Origin: CAYLZW01 sp964388085
GTDB lineage: Bacteria; Myxococcota; UBA727; CAYLZW01
Assembly: GCA_964388085.1 (NCBI GenBank)
Contig: CAYLZW010000362.1
Span: forward strand, 1 to 5,677
Length of the DNA stretch: 5,677 bases
Direction: 5' to 3'
In this document: positions 1-5,019 of the stretch, piece by piece
Layout of the letters: every line of letters begins with the position of its first letter
Numbering within the stretch: position 1 is the first letter of the stretch
Notes under the pieces: generated by a model
Told to the model about the DNA's origin: nothing
Databases searched by the model: none
What the model saw: the letters and a program-made list of their open reading frames with translations, nothing else
Made by a program: the position numbers and the translations under genes

Positions 1-1453
1 CGAGGGCGATGGGGTAGAGCAGGCCGCGCCCAAGGTAGAGCATGTGCTCGGCGCCGAGGAACGACTGCGCGATGCTGCGCACGTGCTCCGCCTGGTCGAG
101 CATGTCCTCGATGTGACGCGGCAGGCTCGCGAGCGCCTGCATCTCCTCGAGGCTCTTCTCCTTGGTGATCGTGCCGCGCGCCTGTCCGAGGGCGAGCGCC
201 ACGAGGTGCAGCCCGACGAGCTGGGTGACGAAGGCCTTCGTGCTGGCGACCCCGATCTCCGGGCCCGCGCGCGTGTACAGCGTGCCCGCGCTGCCCTCGC
301 ACGCGCGCGCGATGGCCGAATCGATGACGTTACAGATGGCGAGCCGGTGCGCGCCGCGGGCCTCGGCCTCCTTCAGCGCCGCGAGCGTGTCGGCCGTCTC
401 CCCCGACTGGGAGATGGCGATGACGACGGTGCGCTCGTCGATGACCGGCTCGCGGTAGCGGAATTCGCTGGCGAGCTCGACGTCACAGGGCAGGCGCGCG
501 AGCTGCTCGATGAGGTACTTGCCGACGAGCCCGGCGTGGAAGGACGTGCCGCACGCCGTGATGACGATGCGCTCGGCGCGAGAGAGCTTCGCCTTGTCGA
601 CGCCGTCGAGGACGACGTGGCCCTCCTCGAAGGCGAGCCGGCCGCGCAGCGTGTCGATGATCGCGCGCGGCTGCTCGAAGATCTCCTTGTGCATGAAGTG
701 CTTGTGGCCGCCCTTCTCCGCCATGACGGGCGACCAGTCGATGGTCTTCACGGCGCGGAGGGCGGGCTCGCCGGTGGCGAGCGAGTAGACCTCGACGCCG
801 TCCGCGCGCAGCACGCCGCAGTCGCCGTCGTCGAGGAACATGAAGCGGCGCGTGTGCGAGAGCACCGCCGGCACGTCGGAGGCGAGGAAGTTCTCGCCTT
901 CGCCGAGCGCCACCACGAGCGGGGAGCTGAGCTTCGCGAACACGATCTCGTCCGGCCGGCTGACGTCGAGCACGGCGAGCGCATAGGCGCCGCGCACGCG
1001 CTGCAGCGCCGCCCGCAGCGCGCCGAGCAGGTCGTCGTGATCCTTGCGCGCGAGGGCGATGAGGTGCGCGAACAGCTCGGTGTCGGTGTCCGAGCTGAAG
1101 GTGCGGCCGCGCGCGCGCAGCTCCTCCCGCAGCTCGTTGTGGTTCTCGATGATGCCGTTGTGCACGACGGTGACGCCGTCGGAGTGGTGCGGGTGCGCGT
1201 TCTGCTCGTTGGGACGCCCGTGCGTCGCCCAGCGCGTGTGTCCGACGCCGACGCTGCCGGGGCAGGGGCTGTCGGCCAGGCGCCCGCGCAGGTTCACGAG
1301 CTTGCCGGCGGCGCGGCACAGGTGCGTCTCGCCGTTCACGTCGAGGGTGGCGACGCCCGCGGAGTCGTAGCCGCGGTACTCGAGGCGCGAGAGCCCCTCG
1401 AGGAGGATGGGCTCTGCCTCTCGCTTACCGAGGTACCCGACGATGCCGCACAT
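1..1453 (-). CDS. glmS: Glutamine--fructose-6-phosphate aminotransferase (isomerizing), C-terminus cut by window edge
   Basis: GlmS makes glucosamine-6-phosphate from fructose-6-phosphate and glutamine in the cytoplasm, the first committed step to UDP-GlcNAc for peptidoglycan and LPS. The frame stays open for 484 codons from the ATG and runs off the left edge; the family is about 610 residues, so about 125 are missing. Seen: it starts MCGIVGYLG, so Cys2 is the N-terminal nucleophile of the glutaminase (Ntn) domain. EYRGYDSAG follows (25-33), then HTRWATHGRPNEQNAHPH (72-89), NGIIEN (99-104) and SSDTDTE (120-126). The linker KHFMHKEIFEQP (251-262) leads into the first SIS sugar-isomerase domain, with ITACGTSFHAG (298-308), SQSGETADT (348-356) and STKAFVTQ (404-411). 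The part in view ends in LGRGLLYPIAL. The second SIS domain and the C-terminal isomerase residues lie outside. The start is fixed by the required Met-Cys and by an excellent RBS. Gene identity is essentially certain. Confidence 0.98.
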   Translation of the reverse strand, partial: MCGIVGYLGKREAEPILLEGLSRLEYRGYDSAGVATLDVNGETHLCRAAGKLVNLRGRLADSPCPGSVGVGHTRWATHGRPNEQNAHPHHSDGVTVVHNGIIENHNELREELRARGRTFSSDTDTELFAHLIALARKDHDDLLGALRAALQRVRGAYALAVLDVSRPDEIVFAKLSSPLVVALGEGENFLASDVPAVLSHTRRFMFLDDGDCGVLRADGVEVYSLATGEPALRAVKTIDWSPVMAEKGGHKHFMHKEIFEQPRAIIDTLRGRLAFEEGHVVLDGVDKAKLSRAERIVITACGTSFHAGLVGKYLIEQLARLPCDVELASEFRYREPVIDERTVVIAISQSGETADTLAALKEAEARGAHRLAICNVIDSAIARACEGSAGTLYTRAGPEIGVASTKAFVTQLVGLHLVALALGQARGTITKEKSLEEMQALASLPRHIEDMLDQAEHVRSIAQSFLGAEHMLYLGRGLLYPIAL

Positions 1454-1456
1454 GAC

Positions 1457-1464
1457 TCACCTCC
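1457..1464 (-). promoter_or_regulatory. Shine-Dalgarno of glmS
   Basis: On the minus strand this reads GGAGGTGA, a full match to the 16S anti-SD core. GGAGG ends 6 bases before the ATG. It settles the glmS start at 1453. Confidence 0.9.
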
Positions 1465-1474
1465 GGAGGGAGAA

Positions 1475-1507
1475 CGCCCGCGTCTGGCGCGGAACCGAAC
1501 GCGGGCG
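1475..1507 (-). other. Leader stem-loop directly upstream of the glmS RBS
   Basis: Perfect 9-bp inverted repeat (CGCCCGCGT at 1475-1483, ACGCGGGCG at 1499-1507) with a 15-base spacer. On the glmS transcript the stem ends about 10 bases before the Shine-Dalgarno, so it would sit in the 5' leader and could affect translation or mRNA stability. No run of U follows it on the minus strand, so it is not a terminator. A regulatory role is inference. Confidence 0.5.
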
Positions 1508-1515
1508 CTTCCATC

Positions 1516-1543
1516 TTTATGCCAGGTCTGCCGGCGTTGTCCT
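1516..1543 (-). promoter_or_regulatory. Weak candidate sigma-70-like promoter for glmS
   Basis: On the minus strand AGGACA (1538-1543) and CATAAA (1516-1521) are separated by 16 bases. Each box matches 4 of 6 consensus positions. The CATAAAGAT stretch is a rare AT-rich patch here, and it would start transcription just ahead of the leader hairpin. A matching promoter could arise by chance, so this is only a candidate. Confidence 0.28.
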
Positions 1544-1569
1544 ACGGGGCGTCGGCCTCCGGGCGACCG

Positions 1570-1738
1570 CTACCCGCGCCCGCGGCCGACCTTGCCCATG
1601 AAGTCGTACGGATGACCCAGATCGAGGGCGCTCGTCGAGCTGCGCCATGGCTGCGGCCGGCAGCTCCCGCTTGGCCGCCTTCAGGTCGTCGTCGAGCTGC
1701 TCGAGCGAGCGCGCTCTCTTGAGTGCGAAGCGGACGGG
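1570..1738 (-). pseudogene. C-terminal remnant of an aldo/keto reductase, frameshifted
   Basis: Aldo/keto reductases are NAD(P)H-dependent TIM-barrel oxidoreductases. Their C-termini typically read G-(A/V)-R-(S/T)-x-x-Q-(L/V)-x-x-N, then a helix ending in LD, then LGxPYDF. Here one minus frame gives PVRFALKRARSLEQLDDDL, then KRELPAAAMAQLDE (1738 down to 1631). The next frame gives SALDLGHPYDFMGKVGRGRG and a stop (1632 down to 1570). Joining the two at about 1631 restores the family's C-terminus, so a short indel has shifted the frame. In the first frame a TAG at 1739-1741 lies just before the fragment, and nothing upstream resembles the missing 250 or so barrel residues. It is therefore a decayed, truncated gene end with no start or RBS. 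It lies between the terminator at 1757 and the glmS promoter region. Family assignment is from motif memory; confidence is fairly good. Confidence 0.68.
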
Positions 1739-1756
1739 CTAGAGGGGGACTGGCGC

Positions 1757-1799
1757 AAAAGCAATCAGGCGGCCCGCGATCAGTGGATCGCGAGCCGCC
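1757..1799 (-). terminator. Intrinsic terminator of the HAD/small-protein unit
   Basis: Two 14-base arms (1786-1799 and 1768-1781) flank a 4-base loop (1782-1785). On the minus-strand RNA every position pairs, with a single G-U wobble; read as plus-strand RNA that position is a C-A mismatch, which points to minus-strand use. A T-rich tail (TGATTGCTTTT) follows on the minus strand only. The upstream arm lies in the last codons of the 81-residue gene and its TGA (1780-1782) spans the loop/stem junction. Confidence 0.88.
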
Positions 1800-2025
1800 C
1801 GTCGCCGTCGTCGTCGCCTGGCGCCGCGGCGAACAGCGTCCGATAGCACTCGAGGCGCAGATTTGACGTCTCGGCCGGTCCCATCGCGGAGCCAAGCCGC
1901 GAGAGGAGGCCGCTCAGGTAGACGTACTTCGTGCGTGGCGAGGCGTCGGAGCCGAGCACACGGTCGGCCATCTCCACGAGGTGAAGGGCGCCCACACGGA
2001 TCTTCCTGTCGGACCGAAACTGCAT
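1780..2025 (-). CDS. Small protein of unknown function, 81 aa
   Basis: I do not recognise this protein. The start at 2025 is chosen because AAGGAGGT lies 5 bases before that ATG, the best RBS pattern in the window together with that of glmS; an ATG 54 bases further out lacks such a site. The protein begins MQFRSDRKIRVGALHLVEMADRV and has a Lys/Arg-rich N-terminus. Two amphipathic, probably helical stretches follow (about 11-24 and 34-47), then an acidic, glycine-rich tail DDDGDGR (71-77). It has one cysteine (60) and no signal peptide or membrane segment, so it is probably cytoplasmic. It follows the HAD hydrolase gene by 67 bases on the same strand and shares the terminator at its end, so the two are likely co-transcribed. 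Two other overlapping frames here are shadows without an RBS. Real gene: likely; function: unknown. Confidence 0.72.
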   Translation of the reverse strand: MQFRSDRKIRVGALHLVEMADRVLGSDASPRTKYVYLSGLLSRLGSAMGPAETSNLRLECYRTLFAAAPGDDDGDGRLAIH

Positions 2026-2030
2026 GTCGC

Positions 2031-2038
2031 ACCTCCTT
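2031..2038 (-). promoter_or_regulatory. Strong Shine-Dalgarno of the 81-aa gene
   Basis: AAGGAGGT on the minus strand, 5 bases before the ATG at 2025. It decides the start against the longer upstream alternative and is the main reason to accept this small gene. Confidence 0.85.
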
Positions 2039-2092
2039 CCTGCCCCGTGGAGAAGGGGCCTGTCAGAAGAACGTGCCACGCGGGCAAATGCT

Positions 2093-2959
2093 TCACCCCT
2101 CGGATCCGCCGGCGGATCTCAGCGACGAGAGCCGCCAGGTGGGCCGGGCGGCCGAGGCCTCGCTCCAGCGGTCGATGCCGGTCTCCACGAGCGCGACGTC
2201 GATGCCGGCGTCGAGCGCGCCGCGCACGTCGGTCTCGATCTGGTCTCCCAGCATCAGCAGCGACCGGCCGGGGAGGCGCCTTTGGGCTTCGTCGAAGATC
2301 GGCCGCGAAGGCTTGCCCAGCCGATGGAAGGCGAGCGCGCGTCCGGGGAAGCGGCGCGCCAAGGCGGCCTCGATGAGGAGCGCGACGCCGCCGGCGGCGA
2401 TGCCGAACGCGTCTTCGCCGCTTGGATAGAGCAAGTCCGGGTTCGGCAGCAGCAGCGTGACCTCGCGCCCGTCGCCGTAGGCCCGGAACAGCTGCGTGAT
2501 GACGTCATCCACCGTCTCGAGGAACGGGAAGCCGGACTCGTCTCCGACGACGAGCACGTCGAAGCCGTCGTTTACCTCGACGAGCGTCGCGCCGGCGTCG
2601 CGCACCATGCGCACGGAGTCATCGGGCCCGAGCACGGCGGCGCGCGCTCCTCTCAGCGCGCGCTCCTCGAAGAAGCGCCCAATGAGACTGCCGGAGGTGA
2701 CGATGCGGGCCTCCGGGATCTCGAGCCCGAAGGACGCGTAATGCGCGGCGCACGTCGACACCGTGCGCGAGGAGTCGTTGCTGACGACGAGATACTCGCG
2801 TCCGTCCTCGTGCAGGCGCTCGATCACCTCGCGGGCACCGGGGAGCGCACCGCTGGCGGACACCAGCACGCCGTAGGCGTCGAAGAGGAGCGCGTCGTAG
2901 CGCGCGAGCAGGGCGTCAATGTCTGCGTACGGAGGCACCTTGTCGGACGGCACGATCAT
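2093..2959 (-). CDS. HAD-superfamily hydrolase, subfamily IIA (NagD-like), with a DxY motif I
   Basis: HAD-IIA proteins are cytoplasmic Mg-dependent phosphatases acting on small phosphate esters such as nucleotides, sugar phosphates or phosphoglycolate. This one is 288 aa, the usual family size. Motif I is FDAYGVL (26-32) with nucleophile Asp27. Motif II is VVSNDSS (58-64), at the family's usual T/S-N position. NPDLLYPSG (173-181) is the cap/loop signature of NagD-like proteins. Motif III is Lys216 in LGKPSRPIFDEA, and motif IV is MLGDQIETDVRGALDAGID (236-254) with Asp239 and Asp244. The odd point is motif I: phosphatases have Asp two residues after the nucleophile as general acid/base, but here it is Tyr29, as in the FDAYGT motif of L-2-haloacid dehalogenases. 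The substrate and even phosphatase activity are therefore open. There is no clear RBS before the ATG, so the exact start is less sure than the gene. It is probably the first gene of a unit with the 81-aa protein. Confidence 0.92.
   Translation of the reverse strand: MIVPSDKVPPYADIDALLARYDALLFDAYGVLVSASGALPGAREVIERLHEDGREYLVVSNDSSRTVSTCAAHYASFGLEIPEARIVTSGSLIGRFFEERALRGARAAVLGPDDSVRMVRDAGATLVEVNDGFDVLVVGDESGFPFLETVDDVITQLFRAYGDGREVTLLLPNPDLLYPSGEDAFGIAAGGVALLIEAALARRFPGRALAFHRLGKPSRPIFDEAQRRLPGRSLLMLGDQIETDVRGALDAGIDVALVETGIDRWSEASAARPTWRLSSLRSAGGSEG
2103..2118. repeat. Perfect 16-bp palindrome at the 3' end of the HAD gene
   Basis: GATCCGCCGGCGGATC is its own reverse complement. It lies in codons near the HAD C-terminus (RSAGGSEG), 8 bases inside the stop codon. 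With no spacer and no following T-run it is not an intrinsic terminator. It could be a protein-binding dyad, an mRNA 3'-end structure, or chance in GC-rich coding DNA. Confidence 0.5.
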
Positions 2960-3036
2960 GGACGAGCGATAGCGGACTGAGCGCGTTGCGGAAGGGACCT
3001 GCGGCGGCCCGCGAATGGAGCACGACCCGCCTGGCT

Positions 3037-3082
3037 CACGAACGGCTCTCGTGTAAGCGTCTGTTCGCCTTCTTCAGACGCT
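3037..3082. promoter_or_regulatory. Paired inverted repeats in the divergent HAD / secreted-protein intergenic region
   Basis: The 145-base gap between the two divergent starts holds CACGA-N7-TCGTG (3037-3053). Right after it comes a perfect 8-bp pair, AGCGTCTG (3056-3063) and CAGACGCT (3075-3082), with an 11-base spacer. The second lies 22 bases before the plus-strand ATG, so it could be an operator or a 5'-leader hairpin of the secreted protein. A terminator role is unlikely because both genes point away. I found no convincing -35/-10 pair. Confidence 0.4.
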
Positions 3083-3104
3083 CCCCTTCTCATAGGTCCG
3101 TCCC

Positions 3105-4199
3105 ATGCGACAACGATTGTCCTCTCTGCTCGTCGCCACGTTGGTGCTGCTCGGTGGCTCCTGGCTGCTCTTCGCCCAGACGAGCGTGCCGTCGACGAGC
3201 GCCGTCCCCTACCAGGGCCACCTCGAGCTCAGCGGCGACCCCGTGACCGGCATGTATCCGCTGACCTTCTCGTTCTGGGACGCGCCCGTCGGCGGCAGCA
3301 AGATCGGCAGCGACGTGGTGCGCACGGTGAACGTCGTGAATGGCGCCTTCTCGACGGTGCTGGCGCCAGTGCCCGCGAGCGCCTTCGCCGAGGCTGACCT
3401 CTTTCTGCAGATCGCCGTTGAGGGCACCGTGCTCGCCGGTCGGCAGCAGCTCCTGAGCGTGCCCTTCGCGCTCGGCTCCGTGGGCGGTAATGACATGAAC
3501 GTGTCGGGGGCGCTGCTGCTCGGCGGTGGCCTCGGCGAGATCGCCTACGACGAAGGCTCGGATGAGCTCACACTCCTGAACGGCGGTACCGGCCTCGTCA
3601 TCGAGAGCGGCGGCCGCGGCGTGTTCGAGAAGGGCCTCTCCGTGGTCGGCAACGCCGCGGTGTCCGGCAACGCCGCGGTGTCTGGCAACGCCGCGGTGTC
3701 TGGCAACGTGAGCGTGTCGGGTCAGCTCTCGCTCGCCGCGCTCTCGAACGGCTGCCCGACGGGGATGGACCGCGCGGGCTTGTGGTGCATCGACGACAAC
3801 ATGCGCCAGCCACAGGCATGGACCGCAGCGATGAGCACGTGCCACAACGCGGGCCTCGGCCTCTGCCCGATCGAGGCCTACGTCGCGTGCGATCAGCTGA
3901 ACACGAACCAGAGCTACGGCGACGCCGTGACGAGCTGCGGCGACGCGACCGATGAAGAGGCTCCCGCGCGCTTGTTGACGTCGACGCAGGCGGATCCGTT
4001 CTACTCGTACTCGTCCGGCTATCCCGTCCCCATCGTCGGGCACGACGGGTATGGCTCGTACATGTTCGACCACCTGCTCTGCTACGACCCCCTTGGCAGC
4101 GGCAGCGAGAGCATCAACAGCCTCGACGGCTGCACCGACGACTCCGTCGAGGCGTTCTTCTGCTGCATCGGCGCTACGGCGGTCGGCTTCGATCCTTGA
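3105..4199 (+). CDS. Secreted modular protein: signal peptide, beta-rich domain, SGN-repeat linker, ten-Cys C-terminal domain
   Basis: 364 aa, to be exported. Residues 1-25 form a signal peptide (MRQR, then a Leu/Val-rich core, with likely cleavage after LLFAQ). Residues 34-125 run from VPYQGHLELSGDPVTGMYPLTF to LLSVPFALGS, with a FxxxL strand and VVNGAFSTVL between. This resembles a domain I recall from many extracellular proteins of myxobacteria and other environmental bacteria. About 130-210 is Gly/Val/Ser-rich and holds four copies of a six-residue repeat (GNAAVS type, 182-205), likely beta-helical or a flexible stalk. Residues 215-364 hold all ten cysteines (217, 228, 246, 254, 262, 278, 326, 343, 353, 354), beginning NGCPTGMDRAGLWCIDD and ending FFCCIG. 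The spacing, with an ACD motif at 261-263, recalls C-type-lectin-like/FGE-like folds, but this is inference. Five disulfides are possible in the periplasm or outside. The start follows a weak AGGT (3094-3097); the signal peptide directly after the ATG supports it. Function is not known, perhaps surface adhesion or carbohydrate binding. Confidence 0.9.
   Translation: MRQRLSSLLVATLVLLGGSWLLFAQTSVPSTSAVPYQGHLELSGDPVTGMYPLTFSFWDAPVGGSKIGSDVVRTVNVVNGAFSTVLAPVPASAFAEADLFLQIAVEGTVLAGRQQLLSVPFALGSVGGNDMNVSGALLLGGGLGEIAYDEGSDELTLLNGGTGLVIESGGRGVFEKGLSVVGNAAVSGNAAVSGNAAVSGNVSVSGQLSLAALSNGCPTGMDRAGLWCIDDNMRQPQAWTAAMSTCHNAGLGLCPIEAYVACDQLNTNQSYGDAVTSCGDATDEEAPARLLTSTQADPFYSYSSGYPVPIVGHDGYGSYMFDHLLCYDPLGSGSESINSLDGCTDDSVEAFFCCIGATAVGFDP
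3648..3719 (+). repeat. 18-bp tandem repeat, four units, inside the secreted-protein gene
   Basis: Units of 18 bp at 3648, 3666, 3684 and 3702. Units 2 and 3 are identical, unit 1 differs from them at one base, and unit 4 is diverged in its second half. Each encodes GNAAVS or a variant. The near-identity of three units implies recent duplication or ongoing copy-number change, and the length keeps the frame. Confidence 0.93.
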
Positions 4200-4202
4200 T
4201 CG

Positions 4203-4358
4203 TCAGCGGGCGTTAGCAGGGTGCTGAAAAACGCTGCCTCGCTCGCCGCGCGGTGCGAAGCCCCATGATACGAGCGCTGCTTCGAGTCCGGCGATCCGGC
4301 AACTGTCGTCGAGAAACGCTCGCGAGTCGATCCGATCGATGCGACGAACAAGCGCTCG
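4203..4358 (-). pseudogene. Possible 51-codon remnant reading frame at the end of the decayed tract
   Basis: A minus frame open between stops at 4359-4361 and 4203-4205 reads RIDRIDSRAFLDDSCR, then IAGLEAALVSWGFAPRGERG. It has no ATG and no RBS. Base composition by codon position (first position richest, second poorest, third intermediate in G+C) is weakly coding-like, and the sequence looks protein-like. It overlaps the tail of the 4213-4776 frame in another phase, so both cannot be real. It might be the end of a degraded gene or an insertion-sequence remnant. I do not recognise a family, and chance is a fair alternative. Confidence 0.25.
4210..4234. mobile_element. Possible insertion-sequence end or remnant
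   Basis: GTTAGCAGGGTGCTGAAAAA here resembles terminal sequences I recall from some bacterial IS elements (CAGGGTGxTGAAAAA type). An imperfect inverted partner, CTAACAGGCTGACGAGCGC, lies on the minus strand at about 4352-4370. No transposase is visible and no target duplication can be identified. It sits immediately after the secreted-protein gene, in a tract with repeats and broken frames. Weak evidence. Confidence 0.22.
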
Positions 4359-4776
4359 TCAGCCTGTTAGAGCCGCAGGTCGATTGACGCCGTCGCGCGC
4401 AAGCGCTCGTCAGGCGACGTGAGCTTGCCGGGCGCGCATAGCGGATGCGCTCCTCGTCGTCCGCGGCGGTCGTCGGAGTGAGCAGCGCTGGCCCGGGGAC
4501 CTTCGCCGCCGTCCCGGTGCGCAGTTGCCGGCGCACCAGCCATACGCCGCTCTTGTCGACGAGATAGAGCGCGAGGTGCAGCGCCAGCGTCCCCCGTCGT
4601 CGCAGCAGGCCGAGGCCTGCCTTCGTTACCGTCAGCGACGCCTTCATCGTCGGCGAGCAGACCCGCTCCTGCGCACGCAGGGTGTCACCGATGGCTTGCA
4701 GCTCACGGGCCTTCACGCCGAGCTGTCGCGCCAGCTCCGCCTTCTGCTCCTTGGTCTTCTCGCGCTTTCGGCTCAT
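4213..4776 (-). CDS. Basic protein of unknown function, likely frameshifted near its C-terminus
   Basis: Not recognised. From the ATG at 4776 it reads MSRKREKTKEQKAELARQL, a Lys/Glu/Arg-rich, probably helical segment (1-40). SPTMKASLTVTKAGLGLL follows, then a hydrophobic stretch LALHLALYLV (64-73) and SGVWLVRRQLRTG (76-88). Codons 1-95 have about 86% G/C at third positions and lower first- and second-position G+C, the typical coding pattern here. After about codon 113 (4438) this pattern is lost and the residues become Arg/Ser-rich junk. In the +1 frame a sensible tail, KLTSPDERLRATASIDL, ends at TAA 4367-4369. So the original protein was probably about 133-136 aa and the frame broke near 4425-4440. 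There is no good RBS. It is transcribed divergently from the LarA-like gene. The long frame upstream of this ATG is antisense shadow. No signal peptide; no transposase motif seen. Confidence 0.5.
   Translation of the reverse strand: MSRKREKTKEQKAELARQLGVKARELQAIGDTLRAQERVCSPTMKASLTVTKAGLGLLRRRGTLALHLALYLVDKSGVWLVRRQLRTGTAAKVPGPALLTPTTAADDEERIRYARPASSRRLTSACARRRQSTCGSNRLTSACSSHRSDRLASVSRRQLPDRRTRSSARIMGLRTARRARQRFSAPC
4349..4413. repeat. 14-bp direct repeat pair in a decayed tract
   Basis: CAAGCGCTCGTCAG occurs exactly at 4349-4362 and 4400-4413, 51 bases apart, with an inverted 9-base copy of its core (ACGAGCGCT) at 4270-4278. Copy 1 borders the likely frameshift tail of the minus-strand gene. 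Local duplication during gene decay, or ends of a small mobile element, would explain them. Confidence 0.6.
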
Positions 4777-4909
4777 CGCTGCACGGCTCTGTGGGGTGCG
4801 CTGGGTGAGTGGTCCAGGGCAGATACGTCCGACGTGAAGCCTACAGCCCGGCCGGCCGAAACAAAGCTCGCGGCGCAGCGGGTGGTGCGCAAGCTCCCCC
4901 GCGGCGGAG

Positions 4910-4957
4910 GCGGTCGCCGGCGAACCGCGCCGACACAGGTGCGTAAGCCCGTACGCA
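4910..4957. promoter_or_regulatory. Dyad-symmetric candidate operator upstream of the LarA-like gene
   Basis: TGCGTA (4940-4945) and TACGCA (4952-4957) form a perfect 6-bp inverted repeat with a 6-base spacer, an 18-bp site of the size bound by dimeric regulators. It ends 62 bases before the LarA-like ATG. A second dyad, GCGGT-N9-ACCGC, lies at 4910-4928, and ACCGG-C-CCGGT at 4973-4983. The 243-base gap serves two divergent genes, so this is where control sites are expected. No confident -35/-10 was found. Confidence 0.38.
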
Positions 4958-5019
4958 GGCAACGCTTTTCGGACCGGCCCGGTTGACGACGGGGAACGGC
5001 TGCAAGATGCCTCCCCGCG

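Noticed and set aside
1454..1545. glmS ribozyme/riboswitch (an AGCGCC string is present before the hairpin)
   Set aside because: The ribozyme needs about 150 nt with several conserved helices; only about 55 nt lie between this string and the ATG, and the other conserved segments are absent.
44..1615. Long plus-strand open frame of 523 codons
   Set aside because: It lies antisense to glmS. Its Arg/Ala/Glu/Val-rich, motif-free translation is what high GC3 in the true gene produces on the other strand.
2041..2092. Possible terminator between the HAD and 81-aa genes (CCCC...GGGG near 2043-2058)
   Set aside because: Only a 4-bp stem with no T-run; it does not separate the two genes into different transcripts.
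2024..2980. 318-codon plus-strand open frame
   Set aside because: Antisense to the HAD hydrolase gene, which carries all four HAD motifs; the plus frame has no recognisable domain or RBS.
3090..4073. 327-codon minus-strand open frame
   Set aside because: Antisense to the secreted protein, whose signal peptide, repeat and cysteine pattern are coherent; the minus frame repeats HRGVA only because the tandem repeat is read backwards.
4849..4858. CGGCCGGCCG palindrome and the nearby ACGTC-C-GACGT (4825-4835)
   Set aside because: Short palindromes of G and C are expected by chance at this base composition, and no spacing or recurrence supports a site.
4525..4986. 153-codon plus-strand frame
   Set aside because: G+C by codon position fits the minus frame (third position highest) and not this one; the product is Arg/Leu/Gln-rich with no motif.
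4983..5010. TTGACG as a -35 box for the LarA-like gene
   Set aside because: No acceptable -10 lies 16-18 bases downstream, and the start codon follows too closely.
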